Position numbers and translations under genes: made by a program. DNA of 7,460 nt, taken from NCBI GenBank assembly GCA_007130265.1, contig SLST01000499.1, positions 1 to 7,460 on the forward strand. Reading direction: 5' to 3'. This document shows, in pieces, positions 1 through 6,214 of this stretch. Position 1 is the stretch's first letter. Each line of letters starts with the position of its first letter. The notes under the pieces were generated by a model. The model was not told where the DNA came from. It worked only from the letters and a program-made list of their open reading frames with translations, and made no database searches. The DNA is from Spirochaetales bacterium (lineage in GTDB: Bacteria; Spirochaetota; Spirochaetia; DSM-27196; SLST01).

Positions 1-882
1 AAGCATGTCGTGGTCGACTGGATCGAGGCGTTTCTCTGGGCGGCCGGCGTCGTGCTCCTGATCAACCAGTACGCGCTGCAGGCGTACCAGATCCCGTCGG
101 GTTCCATGCGCGACACTCTGCAGCTTGGCGACCGCATATTCGTGAACAAGGTCATCTACGGCCCGGAACTCCTTCCCGGACTCGTGAAGCTCCCGGGTTT
201 CACCGAGCCCGAGCGTGGTGAGGTGGTCATCTTCGAGAATCCCAGCTATATCTCGCGCGGCGTTGCCTTCGAGATTCTCCAGCGCGTGCTGTACATGGTG
301 ACGCTCTCGTTCGTGGATATCGACCGCGACGAGACCGGTGAGCCCCGGGCCCAGTTCCTGATCAAGCGGGCGGTCGGTGTCGGCGGTGACCGGTTTCGGA
401 ACCGGGAGGGGGAGCTCGAGGTACTGCTTCCCGGGGAGTCTCAGTGGACACCCGAGCGCTCGCTTGCCGCTTCGCTCGGACTCGACTACGGGATCAGACG
501 CATGATCACCGACGAACTCTATGAGCTCTACTCCGACGCCGGGCGCGCCGCCGCGCACGGTCAGCTCGGTCTGCGCCCGGATGCGCAGATGGAACAGGCG
601 CTGCGGGCGGTTCAGCGAAACGGCGCCGTCGATCCCTTCGAGCTCGACCGCTACCGTACACGCCAGCTCGCCAAGGTGAACCCACACGACGAGCGCACGG
701 CCGCTCGCCACGCCTACTATGAGCTCGGCTGGTATGTACCCGAAGACCGCGTGTTCGGTGTGGGCGACAACCGTGACAATTCGCTCGACGGACGCTACTT
801 CGGACCGGTCAGAGAGGCGAAGGTGCTCGGCAGGGCGATGTTCAAGTACTGGCCCCTGAACCGGCTCGGAGCGATCCGGTAG
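1..882 (+). CDS. lepB: Signal peptidase I, canonical copy (5' end outside the window)
   Basis: Membrane-anchored serine protease that removes signal peptides from proteins exported by Sec or Tat. Acts on the outer face of the cytoplasmic membrane. The reading frame is open to base 1, so the true start probably lies upstream; the GTG at 10 has no visible ribosome site and would cut the N-terminus short. An N-terminal membrane segment (FLWAAGVVLLI) is followed by the nucleophile motif PSGSM, with catalytic Ser encoded at 103-105. The general-base Lys lies in IKRAVGVGGD (codon 364-366), and box E GDNRDNSLDGRYFG starts at 763. All catalytic elements are present. About 130 residues separate the Lys from box E, roughly 60 more than in the neighbouring paralogue, so this copy carries a largely helical, charged insertion. 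A further insertion before the Lys (ISRGVAFEILQRVLYMVTL) is shared with the next gene and suggests a tandem duplication. The next ATG follows the stop codon with no gap. Confidence 0.93.
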   Translation, partial: KHVVVDWIEAFLWAAGVVLLINQYALQAYQIPSGSMRDTLQLGDRIFVNKVIYGPELLPGLVKLPGFTEPERGEVVIFENPSYISRGVAFEILQRVLYMVTLSFVDIDRDETGEPRAQFLIKRAVGVGGDRFRNREGELEVLLPGESQWTPERSLAASLGLDYGIRRMITDELYELYSDAGRAAAHGQLGLRPDAQMEQALRAVQRNGAVDPFELDRYRTRQLAKVNPHDERTAARHAYYELGWYVPEDRVFGVGDNRDNSLDGRYFGPVREAKVLGRAMFKYWPLNRLGAIR

Positions 883-1629
883 ATGATCTCCCGTTCGAGC
901 AGAGGGTATACCGCCTATCATCAGGCGAGCTCTCCTGTTCGCATCGCACGCCGTCTGCTCGGGTTCGTGCTTCTCGTCTTCGTTCTCCACCAGATCGTCG
1001 TCGTTTTCCTCATCCAGAGCGTTGTGCACGAGACGGTCGCCATGGAGCCGACGCTGCAGCCGGGCGAGCGGTTCTTCGCGACGCCCCTCGTCTACGGTCC
1101 GCGCATCCGGCTGTTCGACGCGGTACTCCCCGGGTTCCGTGCTCCGGCCCGCGGAGATCTCGCGATCGTCCGCCCCGGCTACGTGCCTCGGATCGGGGTC
1201 GCGGCTCGCATCGCCGACCCGTTCCTTCGGTTCTTCACCCTCGAACACCGACGGATCGACGACGGCGACGTATGGGATTCGTCGCTTCAGATCAAGCGGA
1301 TCATCGGGCTGCCTGGAGATACGATCCGGATCGAGCGTTTCATCGCGTACGTGAGGCCTGCCGGGACGCAGGAGTTCGCACCCGAGTCCGCGTTCGCTGC
1401 GCGGGCGTACGACATTATCACGACCGAGCGCCCGGCAGCGTGGCGGCCGCTCGACCCGTTCGGCGCCGCCGCCGAGGTCGTCACCCTTGGAGATGACGAG
1501 TACTTCGTGCTCTCGGACAACCGCAGCGAGGGCCTCGACTCACGCCATTGGGGAACGATCACGAAGTCCGATCTGGTAGGCCGACTCTGGATCCGCTACT
1601 GGCCGCTAAGCCGGTTCGGCAGACCGTGA
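883..1629 (+). CDS. Signal peptidase I-like protein lacking the catalytic serine
   Basis: A 248-residue paralogue of the preceding gene. Residues 27-45 form an N-terminal membrane anchor after a basic stretch. The fold boxes are recognisable: VAMEPTLQPGERFF (52-65), RGDLAIV, IKRIIGLPGD with the general-base Lys at 138, and SDNRSEGLDSRHWG (211-224). The nucleophile position, the residue before the conserved Met54, is Ala53 (GCC at 1039-1041) instead of Ser. The glycine before it is Val52, and the box-E serine is Gly217. No nearby serine can take over. By family knowledge this should abolish conventional Ser/Lys protease activity. Inference: a pseudo-peptidase that may bind substrate or modulate its active neighbour. 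Catalytically dead homologues next to active ones are known, such as SpsA beside SpsB in Staphylococcus aureus. The ATG directly follows the upstream stop; GGAG at 868-871, inside the upstream gene, is a plausible ribosome site, so the two are probably translated together. The frame is intact over its full length, so it is not an obvious pseudogene. Confidence 0.88.
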   Translation: MISRSSRGYTAYHQASSPVRIARRLLGFVLLVFVLHQIVVVFLIQSVVHETVAMEPTLQPGERFFATPLVYGPRIRLFDAVLPGFRAPARGDLAIVRPGYVPRIGVAARIADPFLRFFTLEHRRIDDGDVWDSSLQIKRIIGLPGDTIRIERFIAYVRPAGTQEFAPESAFAARAYDIITTERPAAWRPLDPFGAAAEVVTLGDDEYFVLSDNRSEGLDSRHWGTITKSDLVGRLWIRYWPLSRFGRP

Positions 1630-1633
1630 CCAT

Positions 1634-1667
1634 CCGGATGGTGTGCGCCATCGGTTTTCGCTTTCTT
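1634..1667 (+). terminator. Likely intrinsic terminator of the signal peptidase pair
   Basis: Five bases after the second signal peptidase stop codon, CC-GATGGT pairs with GCCATC-GG (1634-1642 with 1647-1654, G1636 bulged, one G-U pair). The loop is GTGC. The stem is followed by a broken T tract, TTTTCGCTTTCTT (1655-1667). The stem is short and the tract interrupted, so it may be leaky. Its position between two functional groups and directly before a promoter supports the call. A perfect 14-bp palindrome, ACCATCCGGATGGT (1629-1642), overlaps the left arm and could form a competing hairpin. Confidence 0.6.
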
Positions 1668-1694
1668 GACAGCGGTCGGCCACGGTGGTACCGT
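1666..1694 (+). promoter_or_regulatory. Sigma70-type promoter of the yebC-ruvCAB-queA operon
   Basis: A perfect -35 box TTGACA (1666-1671) is followed after 17 bp by TACCGT (1689-1694, 3 of 6 matches to TATAAT). The -10 is preceded by TGG, which fits an extended -10 (TGn). The start of transcription is expected near 1700-1702, only 3-5 nt before the yebC ATG. The -10 lies within an imperfect inverted repeat, ACGGT-GGT-ACCGT (1682-1694), which could be an operator or chance. The -35 overlaps the end of the upstream terminator's T tract. Confidence 0.62.
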
Positions 1695-1704
1695 TCCTTT
1701 CGCA

Positions 1705-2448
1705 ATGTCAGGTCATAGCAAATGGGCGACGATTCGCCATAAGAAAGGGGCAGCGGACGCGAAGCGTGGCAAGCTGTTCACGAAGCTGATCAAGGAGATC
1801 ACCGTCGCGGCGCGTATGGGCGGCGGTGATGAAGAGGCAAATCCGAGACTCAGGCAGGCGGTGATCAAGGCTCGGACCGCGAACATGCCCAAGGACAACA
1901 TCGACCGGGCGATCAAGAAGGGTACCGGGGATCTCGAGGGCGCCGAGTACGTCGAGATCACCTACGAAGGCTACGGTCCGGGCGGCGTGGCGATCATGGT
2001 CGACAGCCTTACGGACAATCGAAACCGTACCGCCGCCGACGTCCGCAGCATTTTTGCCAAACAGGGCGGCAATCTCGGCGAGAACGGCTGCGTCTCCTAC
2101 CTCTTCACCCGGAAGGGCGTTTTCTCGTACAGCACGGAGAAGTACGGGGAGGATGAGATCTTCGAGACCGCGCTCGAGGCCGGGGCAGCCGACGTGGCAA
2201 CCGAGGGTGAGGCGATCGAGGTGACGTGCGAACCCGACGACTTCGAGCGCGTCCTCGCCGCGATGCAGGCCGCCGGTTTCGAGCACGAGAACGCCGAGAT
2301 ACTCAAGATCCCGGAGGCTCGAGTCTCGCTCGATCACGACAAGACGCAGAAAGCCCTTCGCCTGATCGAGTCACTCGAGGATAACGACGACGTTCAGGAA
2401 GTCTCGAGCAACATAGACATCCCCGACGACTTCGAACCCGACGAATGA
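1705..2448 (+). CDS. yebC: YebC/TACO1-family translation factor
   Basis: A 247-residue protein of the YebC/PmpR/TACO1 family, long annotated as a transcriptional regulator and more recently linked to relief of ribosome stalling on proline-rich stretches. It should act in the cytoplasm. The N-terminus MSGHSKWATIRHKKGA is the family signature and fixes the start; the frame extends 13 codons further upstream but that part runs through the promoter. Other conserved stretches are MPKDNIDRAIKKG (61-73), ITYEGYGPGGVAI (85-97), DNRNRT (104-109) and GGNLGENGCVSYLF (121-134). Length is normal. The C-terminus is acidic (DIPDDFEPDE). No Shine-Dalgarno sequence precedes the ATG, and the predicted transcript starts only a few bases upstream, so translation may begin in a leaderless way. 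It is the first gene of the operon; its stop overlaps the ruvC start as ATGA. Family assignment is certain; its molecular role here is taken from homologues. Confidence 0.97.
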   Translation: MSGHSKWATIRHKKGAADAKRGKLFTKLIKEITVAARMGGGDEEANPRLRQAVIKARTANMPKDNIDRAIKKGTGDLEGAEYVEITYEGYGPGGVAIMVDSLTDNRNRTAADVRSIFAKQGGNLGENGCVSYLFTRKGVFSYSTEKYGEDEIFETALEAGAADVATEGEAIEVTCEPDDFERVLAAMQAAGFEHENAEILKIPEARVSLDHDKTQKALRLIESLEDNDDVQEVSSNIDIPDDFEPDE

Positions 2449-2942
2449 CGCGCGTGGTGGGGATCGATCCCGGGCTCGCTTCCACCGGCTGGGGTATCGT
2501 CGATTCCGACGGCTCGCGCTATCGCTACGTAGATCACGGCGTCGTCTCGACCGAGGCGAATGTCGCCGTCGGCCTGAGGCTGCGGATGATCTTCCACGAG
2601 CTCGAGTCGATTATCACCGAGTACCGTCCCGGTGAGGCGGGCATAGAATCACTCTACTTCGCCCGCAACGCGACAAGCGCGATCCCCGTTGCGCAGGCGC
2701 GCGGCGTTGCCTTTCTCGCCCTCGCGCTCGCCGACGTGCCTGCCTTCGAGTATCCGCCGCAGGCGATCAAACAGAGCATCGTGGGCGAAGGAAAGGCGGA
2801 CAAACAACAGGTGCAGGAGCTCGTGCGCGTCCTGCTCGGGCTCGCCGAGGTACCGCGACCCGACCACGGCGCCGACGCCCTGGCCGCGGCGATTTGCCAT
2901 CTCGCCCATCGGCCCCTTCAGGAGCGCATGAATCATGTTTAA
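2445..2942 (+). CDS. ruvC: Holliday junction resolvase RuvC
   Basis: A 165-residue endonuclease that cuts Holliday junctions symmetrically during recombinational repair, working as a dimer with RuvA and RuvB. Visible active-site residues are Asp8 in VVGIDPGLASTGWG, Glu68 in AGIESLYFARN, and His141 and Asp144 in PDHGADALAAAICH. The His at the third metal-ligand position matches the Thermus thermophilus type (His143/Asp146) rather than the Asp of E. coli. The YPPQAIKQSIVGEGKADKQQV stretch (103-123) matches the family's conserved region before the last catalytic pair. Length is normal. The ATG overlaps the yebC stop by 4 nt, and the 3' end overlaps ruvA by 8 nt, pointing to translational coupling. 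Confidence 0.97.
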   Translation: MTRVVGIDPGLASTGWGIVDSDGSRYRYVDHGVVSTEANVAVGLRLRMIFHELESIITEYRPGEAGIESLYFARNATSAIPVAQARGVAFLALALADVPAFEYPPQAIKQSIVGEGKADKQQVQELVRVLLGLAEVPRPDHGADALAAAICHLAHRPLQERMNHV

Positions 2943-3537
2943 CAGCCTCACCGGCACCATCATGGGACAGGGACCGAACGCGCTCTATCTGGCCACCGGC
3001 GGCGTTGAATGGGAGCTCGAGGTCAGCGGCTACACGCTGCGCAGTCTCTCGGGACGGGGCAACGGACCGGTACGGGTGCTCACCCACCTCTACCATCGCG
3101 AAGACCAGATGCGGCTCTACGCGTTCTCGAGCGCCGAGGAGCGCCGCGTCTTCCTCGAGCTCACACGCGTGAGCGGCATCGGTCCCCGCGCGGCCCTGAA
3201 GATGCTGTCGGGAACCAGTCCGTCGGAGCTGATTCGCATGCTCGAGACCGAGGACGTCGACGGACTCGTGCGCCTTCCCGGTCTCGGTCGCAAGACCGCA
3301 CAGAAGGTGATCCTGACGCTGCGGGGCAAACGCGTTGTCGAGGCGGACGGCGCGGTCGGAGCCCATACCGTGCTCATCGATGCGCTCGTCGAGATGGGAT
3401 TCGAGCGGTCGGAGGTCAACTCGGTGGTCGCATCGCTGAACGCGGAACTCGACGCCGCCGGTTCTGCGACCGCGGCGGACCCGGCCGAGCGCGAGAAGGA
3501 GATCTTTCGCCTCGCTATTGTCCGTCTGTCCGGTTAG
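2935..3537 (+). CDS. ruvA: Holliday junction branch migration subunit RuvA
   Basis: A 200-residue DNA-binding subunit that forms a tetramer on Holliday junctions and loads the RuvB motors. Domain I, an OB fold (1-64), starts MFNSLTGTIM and includes HLYHREDQM with Glu56 and Asp57 at the place of the acidic pin that separates strands. Domain II holds two helix-hairpin-helix motifs, VSGIGPRAAL (79-88) and LPGLGRKTAQKV (114-125). A flexible linker (about 131-142) leads to the RuvB-binding domain III (about 143-200), with ALVEMGFERSEVN. Length and order are typical. The start lies inside the last codons of ruvC (8-nt overlap) and the frame begins with the family's usual N-terminus, so the start is secure. 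Confidence 0.97.
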   Translation: MFNSLTGTIMGQGPNALYLATGGVEWELEVSGYTLRSLSGRGNGPVRVLTHLYHREDQMRLYAFSSAEERRVFLELTRVSGIGPRAALKMLSGTSPSELIRMLETEDVDGLVRLPGLGRKTAQKVILTLRGKRVVEADGAVGAHTVLIDALVEMGFERSEVNSVVASLNAELDAAGSATAADPAEREKEIFRLAIVRLSG

Positions 3538-3552
3538 GGTATATTGGCGGTG

Positions 3553-4578
3553 ATGAGTCTGCTTCACGGAGAAGAGTCGGCGGATGACAGCGGAGTCGAG
3601 CAGCAGTTGGAGAACCGGCTGCGACCCCAGCGGCTCGATCAGTTTCAGGGGCAGGCCGAGCTGAAGCGGAACCTGGGGGTGTTCGTCGAGGCCGCTCGCG
3701 GGCGTGAAGAGGCGCTCGACCACGTTTTTCTCAGCGGACCTCCGGGCCTTGGCAAGACGACTCTCGCCTCGATTCTCGCGCACGAAATGGGCAGTGAGTT
3801 CAAGGTGACTGCCGCTCCGGCGCTCGAGAAACCCAAAGACCTTGCCGGCATTCTCACCACCCTTTCCGAGGGTTCGGTCTTTCTCATCGACGAAATCCAC
3901 CGGCTGAAGCCGGCGATCGAAGAGATGCTCTATATCGCGATGGAGGATTACGAGCTCGACTGGATTATCGGGCAGGGTCCGTCGGCGCGGACGATCCGCA
4001 TACCATTGCCTCCGTTTACGCTCGTCGGCGCCACGACGAAGGCCGGACTCGTGGCCGCGCCGCTGTACAGCCGGTTCGGGATCACCGTACGCATCGACTA
4101 CTACTCGCTCGTTGATCTCGGATCCATCATCCGCCGCAGCGCCGCCATCCTCGAGGTAGACGTCGACGAAGATACCGTCGAGCTTCTTGCCCGATGCGCG
4201 AGAGGCACCCCCCGCGTGGCGAACCGGATCCTGCGCCGGATGCGCGACTTCGCGCAGGTGCTCGGGTCCGGGACCATTACCGCGGCGATCGTCAACGAGG
4301 GAATGCAGCGTCTGAGAATCGACCCGGAAGGCCTCGAGGAGCACGATCGCGAGATCCTGCGTACCGTTATCACCACGTACGGCGGCGGACCTGTCGGCGC
4401 CGAAACGCTCGCGATCTCGGTGGGCGAGGCGATCGACACGCTCGAAGACTTCTACGAACCGTACCTCATCCAGAGGGGGTATCTGAAACGCACCCCTCGC
4501 GGCCGCGTAGCGACGCCTCGCGCGTACGAGCACCTGGGGCTCGAGCTTCCACATGAAGACGGCGGACTTCTCTTTTGA
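3553..4578 (+). CDS. ruvB: Holliday junction branch migration ATPase RuvB
   Basis: A 341-residue AAA+ helicase that forms hexameric rings on both sides of RuvA and drives branch migration. Numbered from the ATG at 3553: Walker A GPPGLGKT (62-69), Walker B LIDEIH (111-116), sensor 1 GATTKAG (159-165), arginine finger Arg174 in SRFG, sensor 2 GTPRVANR (218-225). A C-terminal winged-helix DNA-binding domain contains TYGGGPVGAETLA, EDFYEPYLIQRGYLKRTPRGR and a C-terminal tail. The start is ambiguous: TTG at 3544, GTG at 3550 and ATG at 3553 are in the same frame. A GGG-type ribosome site at 3537-3539 suits the GTG best by spacing; I chose the ATG by codon preference. The difference is at most three residues. 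The gene follows ruvA by about 15 nt, and its end overlaps queA by 26 nt. Confidence 0.96.
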   Translation: MSLLHGEESADDSGVEQQLENRLRPQRLDQFQGQAELKRNLGVFVEAARGREEALDHVFLSGPPGLGKTTLASILAHEMGSEFKVTAAPALEKPKDLAGILTTLSEGSVFLIDEIHRLKPAIEEMLYIAMEDYELDWIIGQGPSARTIRIPLPPFTLVGATTKAGLVAAPLYSRFGITVRIDYYSLVDLGSIIRRSAAILEVDVDEDTVELLARCARGTPRVANRILRRMRDFAQVLGSGTITAAIVNEGMQRLRIDPEGLEEHDREILRTVITTYGGGPVGAETLAISVGEAIDTLEDFYEPYLIQRGYLKRTPRGRVATPRAYEHLGLELPHEDGGLLF

Positions 4579-5599
4579 CCTGCCCGAGGAGCTGATCGCG
4601 CAGCATCCCTCGGCTCGCCGCGATCGGGCGAGGCTCATGGTGCTCGACCGGCGCACCGGCGGTACGCAGCACAGAATGGTGACCGATTTTCCGGACCTCC
4701 TCGCCCCGGGAACGGTCATGGTGTGCAACGACAGCAGGGTGCGCAAGGCCAGACTCTACGCTCGCGTGTCCGGGGGTTCCGAACGAGAGTTCCTGCTTAT
4801 CCGCGAACTGCACGACAAAACCTGCGTGGACGACCGCGCCTCGGTGTGGGAGGCGATGACGCGCAAACCGTCGCGGCTGCGTGTCGGTACGGTCGTGGAT
4901 TTTCCCGACGGTCGCTGTGCCACCGTGGCCGGTCACCGGTCGGCATTCGTTCTCCTCTCGTTCGACGCTCCACTCGATGAAGCGTACTTCGCCGCCTGGG
5001 GCCACGTACCGCTTCCTCCCTACATTGCCCGGCAAGACGAAGACGAGGACGAGAGTCGCTACCAGACGGTGTACGCGCAGGAACCCGGATCGGTCGCCGC
5101 CCCCACGGCGGGTCTCCACTTCACGACCGAGCTGCTCGAACGGGTCAAAGAGCTCGGGGTCCAAATCGAGTGGGTGCGGCTGCACGTGGGAATCGGCACC
5201 TTCCTTCCGGTCCGCGTGGACGAGGTCGAGAAGCATGAAATGCACGAGGAGCGGTGCGAGCTGCGGCCTGAAGTCGCCGAGCGGTTGAACGCTGCCCGCG
5301 AGGCAGGCCGTCCGATTCTCGCTGTCGGGACGACCTCGGTCCGGACGCTCGAGAGCGCCTGGGACGAGCGCAGGCAGCGAATCGTCGGCTTTTCCGGAGA
5401 GACCCGGCTGTTCATCAGGCCGGGCTACCGGTTCACAGTGGTCGACACGCTGTTCACGAACTTCCACACGCCGCGCTCGACGTTGCTGATGCTCGTGGCC
5501 GCCTTTGCCGGACGCGACCGAGTGCTTGCTGCATACGAGGAGGCGGTGCGGCGTCGGTACCGGTTCTACTCGTACGGCGACGCCATGCTGATCCGGTAG
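4553..5599 (+). CDS. queA: tRNA preQ1(34) S-adenosylmethionine ribosyltransferase-isomerase
   Basis: A 348-residue enzyme that moves the ribosyl part of S-adenosylmethionine onto 7-aminomethyl-7-deazaguanine at the wobble position of tRNA(Asp, Asn, His, Tyr), giving epoxyqueuosine, the precursor of queuosine. Family signatures are FDLPEELIAQHP (8-19), PPYI (155-158), AAPTAGLHFT (182-191), HVGIGTFLPV (211-220), VGTTSVRTLES (258-268), NFHTPRSTLLMLV (303-315) and the C-terminal YRFYSYGDAMLI. Length is typical. The start MKTADFSFDLPEE matches the family N-terminus and lies within the ruvB coding region, a 26-nt overlap that fixes it as the last gene of the operon and suggests translational coupling. 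A short acidic stretch (DEDEDES, 162-168) is unremarkable. No other queuosine gene lies in the window. Confidence 0.97.
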   Translation: MKTADFSFDLPEELIAQHPSARRDRARLMVLDRRTGGTQHRMVTDFPDLLAPGTVMVCNDSRVRKARLYARVSGGSEREFLLIRELHDKTCVDDRASVWEAMTRKPSRLRVGTVVDFPDGRCATVAGHRSAFVLLSFDAPLDEAYFAAWGHVPLPPYIARQDEDEDESRYQTVYAQEPGSVAAPTAGLHFTTELLERVKELGVQIEWVRLHVGIGTFLPVRVDEVEKHEMHEERCELRPEVAERLNAAREAGRPILAVGTTSVRTLESAWDERRQRIVGFSGETRLFIRPGYRFTVVDTLFTNFHTPRSTLLMLVAAFAGRDRVLAAYEEAVRRRYRFYSYGDAMLIR

Positions 5600-5603
5600 G
5601 CCT

Positions 5604-6212
5604 TCAGTACGTCGACTCGTCCATCGCGAGGAACTCGGCGCGCACGCGCTCGAGACGAGCCTGGTGCCGGTCGATAATCGCTCCGTAATCGAGCTCACCC
5701 CGTTCGATCCGGTGGCTCTGGTCGGCCCAGTACTCGAGCTCCTTCAGGTGCAGCCAGGGAAACCGCGCGGCTTCGGTGCTCCAGCGGACCGCTTCGTCCC
5801 AGTAGTAGCGGGCGATCTCAAAGAGGCTCTCGCTGCGCAGGAGACTGTCGATGTTCTGGTCGCGCCAGGGGTAGTTGTAGAAATAGGCGTCGAATTTCAT
5901 GTACTTGCTAGCCCACCCGAGGTATTGGTTGACCAGATGCAGGTTCAGATGCATCCAGAAGAGCGCCCGGTAGTACTCCCACTCGCGCGGCGTCTCAATC
6001 TTTGCGAGCGCATACAGCGGGTTGGCGAAATCGGCCTTCAGCGCGAGCTCGAGCCATCGGATATTCTCCGCGTAGTCTTCCGGGTACATGTAGAGCTGCT
6101 GGTGGTTCAGCCGGTAGAGTTGTTCCTTGTAGATCAGCCGGTACGCCTGGGTCTCGCCGGCGATGACCAGGAGCAGCACGAGCAGAAGTGTTCCTCGAAA
6201 CCGGGGGATCAT
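5604..6212 (-). CDS. Predicted exported protein, unusually rich in aromatic residues
   Basis: A 202-residue protein that I cannot name. It begins with a likely Sec signal peptide: Arg4 and Arg6, a hydrophobic core of Leu and Val (9-18), and a possible cleavage site after TQA (residue 23). The predicted mature part contains about 19 Tyr, 9 Trp and 7 Phe in some 179 residues, nearly one in five, and looks all-helical. The stretch NIRWLELALKADFANPLYAL resembles a TPR-type helix pair, but no regular repeat is clear. No cysteine follows the signal, so it is not a lipoprotein; no further membrane span is visible. It follows tmk with a 2-nt gap and is surely in the same transcript. Its stop is 4 nt from that of queA on the other strand. 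I recall similar proteins in other spirochaetes, so it may be a lineage-specific periplasmic or envelope protein; that is memory, not a search. The frame stays open far upstream, but the upstream part is antisense to or shifted from tmk and is not used. Confidence 0.82.
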   Translation of the reverse strand: MIPRFRGTLLLVLLLVIAGETQAYRLIYKEQLYRLNHQQLYMYPEDYAENIRWLELALKADFANPLYALAKIETPREWEYYRALFWMHLNLHLVNQYLGWASKYMKFDAYFYNYPWRDQNIDSLLRSESLFEIARYYWDEAVRWSTEAARFPWLHLKELEYWADQSHRIERGELDYGAIIDRHQARLERVRAEFLAMDESTY

Positions 6213-6214
6213 GC

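Noticed and set aside
10..12. GTG at base 10 as the start of the first signal peptidase
   Set aside because: The frame is open to base 1, there is no ribosome site, and the protein would begin almost at the membrane segment; upstream sequence is probably missing from the window.
1666..1704. Thirteen-residue N-terminal extension of YebC
   Set aside because: The region contains the -35 and -10 boxes, and the family N-terminus MSGHSKWATIRHKK begins at 1705.
1630..1704. LexA operator before the ruv operon
   Set aside because: No CGAAC-n4-GTTCG, CTG-n10-CAG or TTTG-n5-CAAA site is visible, so SOS control cannot be claimed from the sequence.
2865..2876. RuvC apparently missing a catalytic aspartate
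   Set aside because: His141 with Asp144 has the same spacing as the His/Asp pair of Thermus thermophilus RuvC, so this is a normal variant.
2767..4746. Open frame of 659 codons on the - strand across ruvC-ruvA-ruvB-queA
   Set aside because: It lies antisense to four firmly identified genes, has an Arg-rich, low-complexity translation typical of GC-rich shadow frames, and shows no domain.
4466..5698. Open frame of 410 codons on the - strand across queA
   Set aside because: Antisense to queA with no recognisable motif; explained by the high-GC codon use of the real gene.
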